Source of the DNA: an uncultured Megasphaera sp.
Lineage (GTDB): Bacteria > Bacillota > Negativicutes > Veillonellales > Megasphaeraceae
Reading direction: 5' to 3'
Length of the DNA stretch: 13,500 bases
Assembly: GCA_934193515.1 (NCBI GenBank)
Contig: CAKPVJ010000045.1
Location: 1 to 13,500, forward strand
In this document: piece after piece, positions 13,458-13,500 of the stretch
How the letters are laid out: every line of letters begins with the position of its first letter
How positions within the stretch are numbered: the stretch's first letter is position 1
Translations under genes and position numbers: made by a program
Notes under the pieces: generated by a model
Told to the model about the DNA's origin: nothing
What the model saw: only the letters and a program-made list of their open reading frames with translations
Database searches by the model: none

Positions 13458-13499
13458 TCAAGAAACGCTGTCAATAGCATAGACTTCATCGAGAAATGC
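13458..13499 (-). CDS. Possible C-terminal end of an upstream minus-strand gene (partial)
   Basis: From the right edge one minus-strand frame reads 13 codons, AFLDEVYAIDSVS, and stops at TGA (13460-13458). The codon choice resembles neighbouring genes. The plus strand gives no better frame here. It is too short to identify, and could be the gene before the GlcD-type dehydrogenase in a shared operon. Confidence 0.35.
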   Translation of the reverse strand, partial: AFLDEVYAIDSVS

Positions 13500-13500
13500 A

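Overview
The window reads as a chromosomal segment of an anaerobic, diderm Firmicute of the Negativicutes, most like Megasphaera or a close Veillonellaceae relative. This placement is inferred from the clostridial-type Rnf gene order C-D-G-E-A-B, the sigma-A-type promoters and AGGAGG ribosome sites, the moderate GC content, the Rho-independent hairpin terminators, and a Zn/FAD D-lactate/glycolate-type dehydrogenase. No species can be named from the sequence alone.

Layout. Positions 1-60 look like the 3' end of an upstream plus-strand gene, closed by a strong terminator at 118-154. An AT-rich gap follows. A near-consensus promoter at 440-468 then opens the main plus-strand operon, rnfCDGEAB-apbE (816-6913), after an unusually long leader of about 340 nt. 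An Lrp/AsnC regulator (7050-7490) comes next with its own promoter and a bidirectional terminator. On the minus strand lie an L-Ala-D/L-Glu epimerase-type enolase-superfamily enzyme (7557-8651) and a Cys-rich 4Fe-4S protein of unknown role (8827-9564). The latter is divergent from a Crp/Fnr-family regulator (9716-10402). The right part, all minus strand, holds ribBA (10453-11670) behind a complete FMN riboswitch and terminator, then a GlcD-type FAD dehydrogenase (11979-13385). A fragment at 13458-13499 may be the end of another minus-strand gene.

How the genes fit together. Rnf couples ferredoxin:NAD+ electron transfer to ion pumping. ApbE attaches FMN covalently to threonines of RnfD and RnfG, and both target motifs are visible. 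RibBA makes the first committed riboflavin intermediates and is under FMN control. GlcD oxidises a 2-hydroxyacid with FAD. The window is therefore rich in flavin and Fe-S electron transfer. The epimerase is the metabolic outlier, probably serving recycling of murein peptides.

The strongest unusual observation is in RnfE. The second of the two cysteines that normally ligate the membrane-embedded RnfA/RnfE Fe-S cluster is replaced by alanine (position 108), with further changes around it, while RnfA keeps both of its cysteines. Other points of interest are the long rnf leader, the 4Fe-4S protein with one ferredoxin cysteine replaced by leucine, the overlapping divergent promoter next to it, and a visible antiterminator/terminator switch in the ribBA leader. 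No CRISPR array, tRNA, rRNA, insertion sequence or prophage gene was seen.
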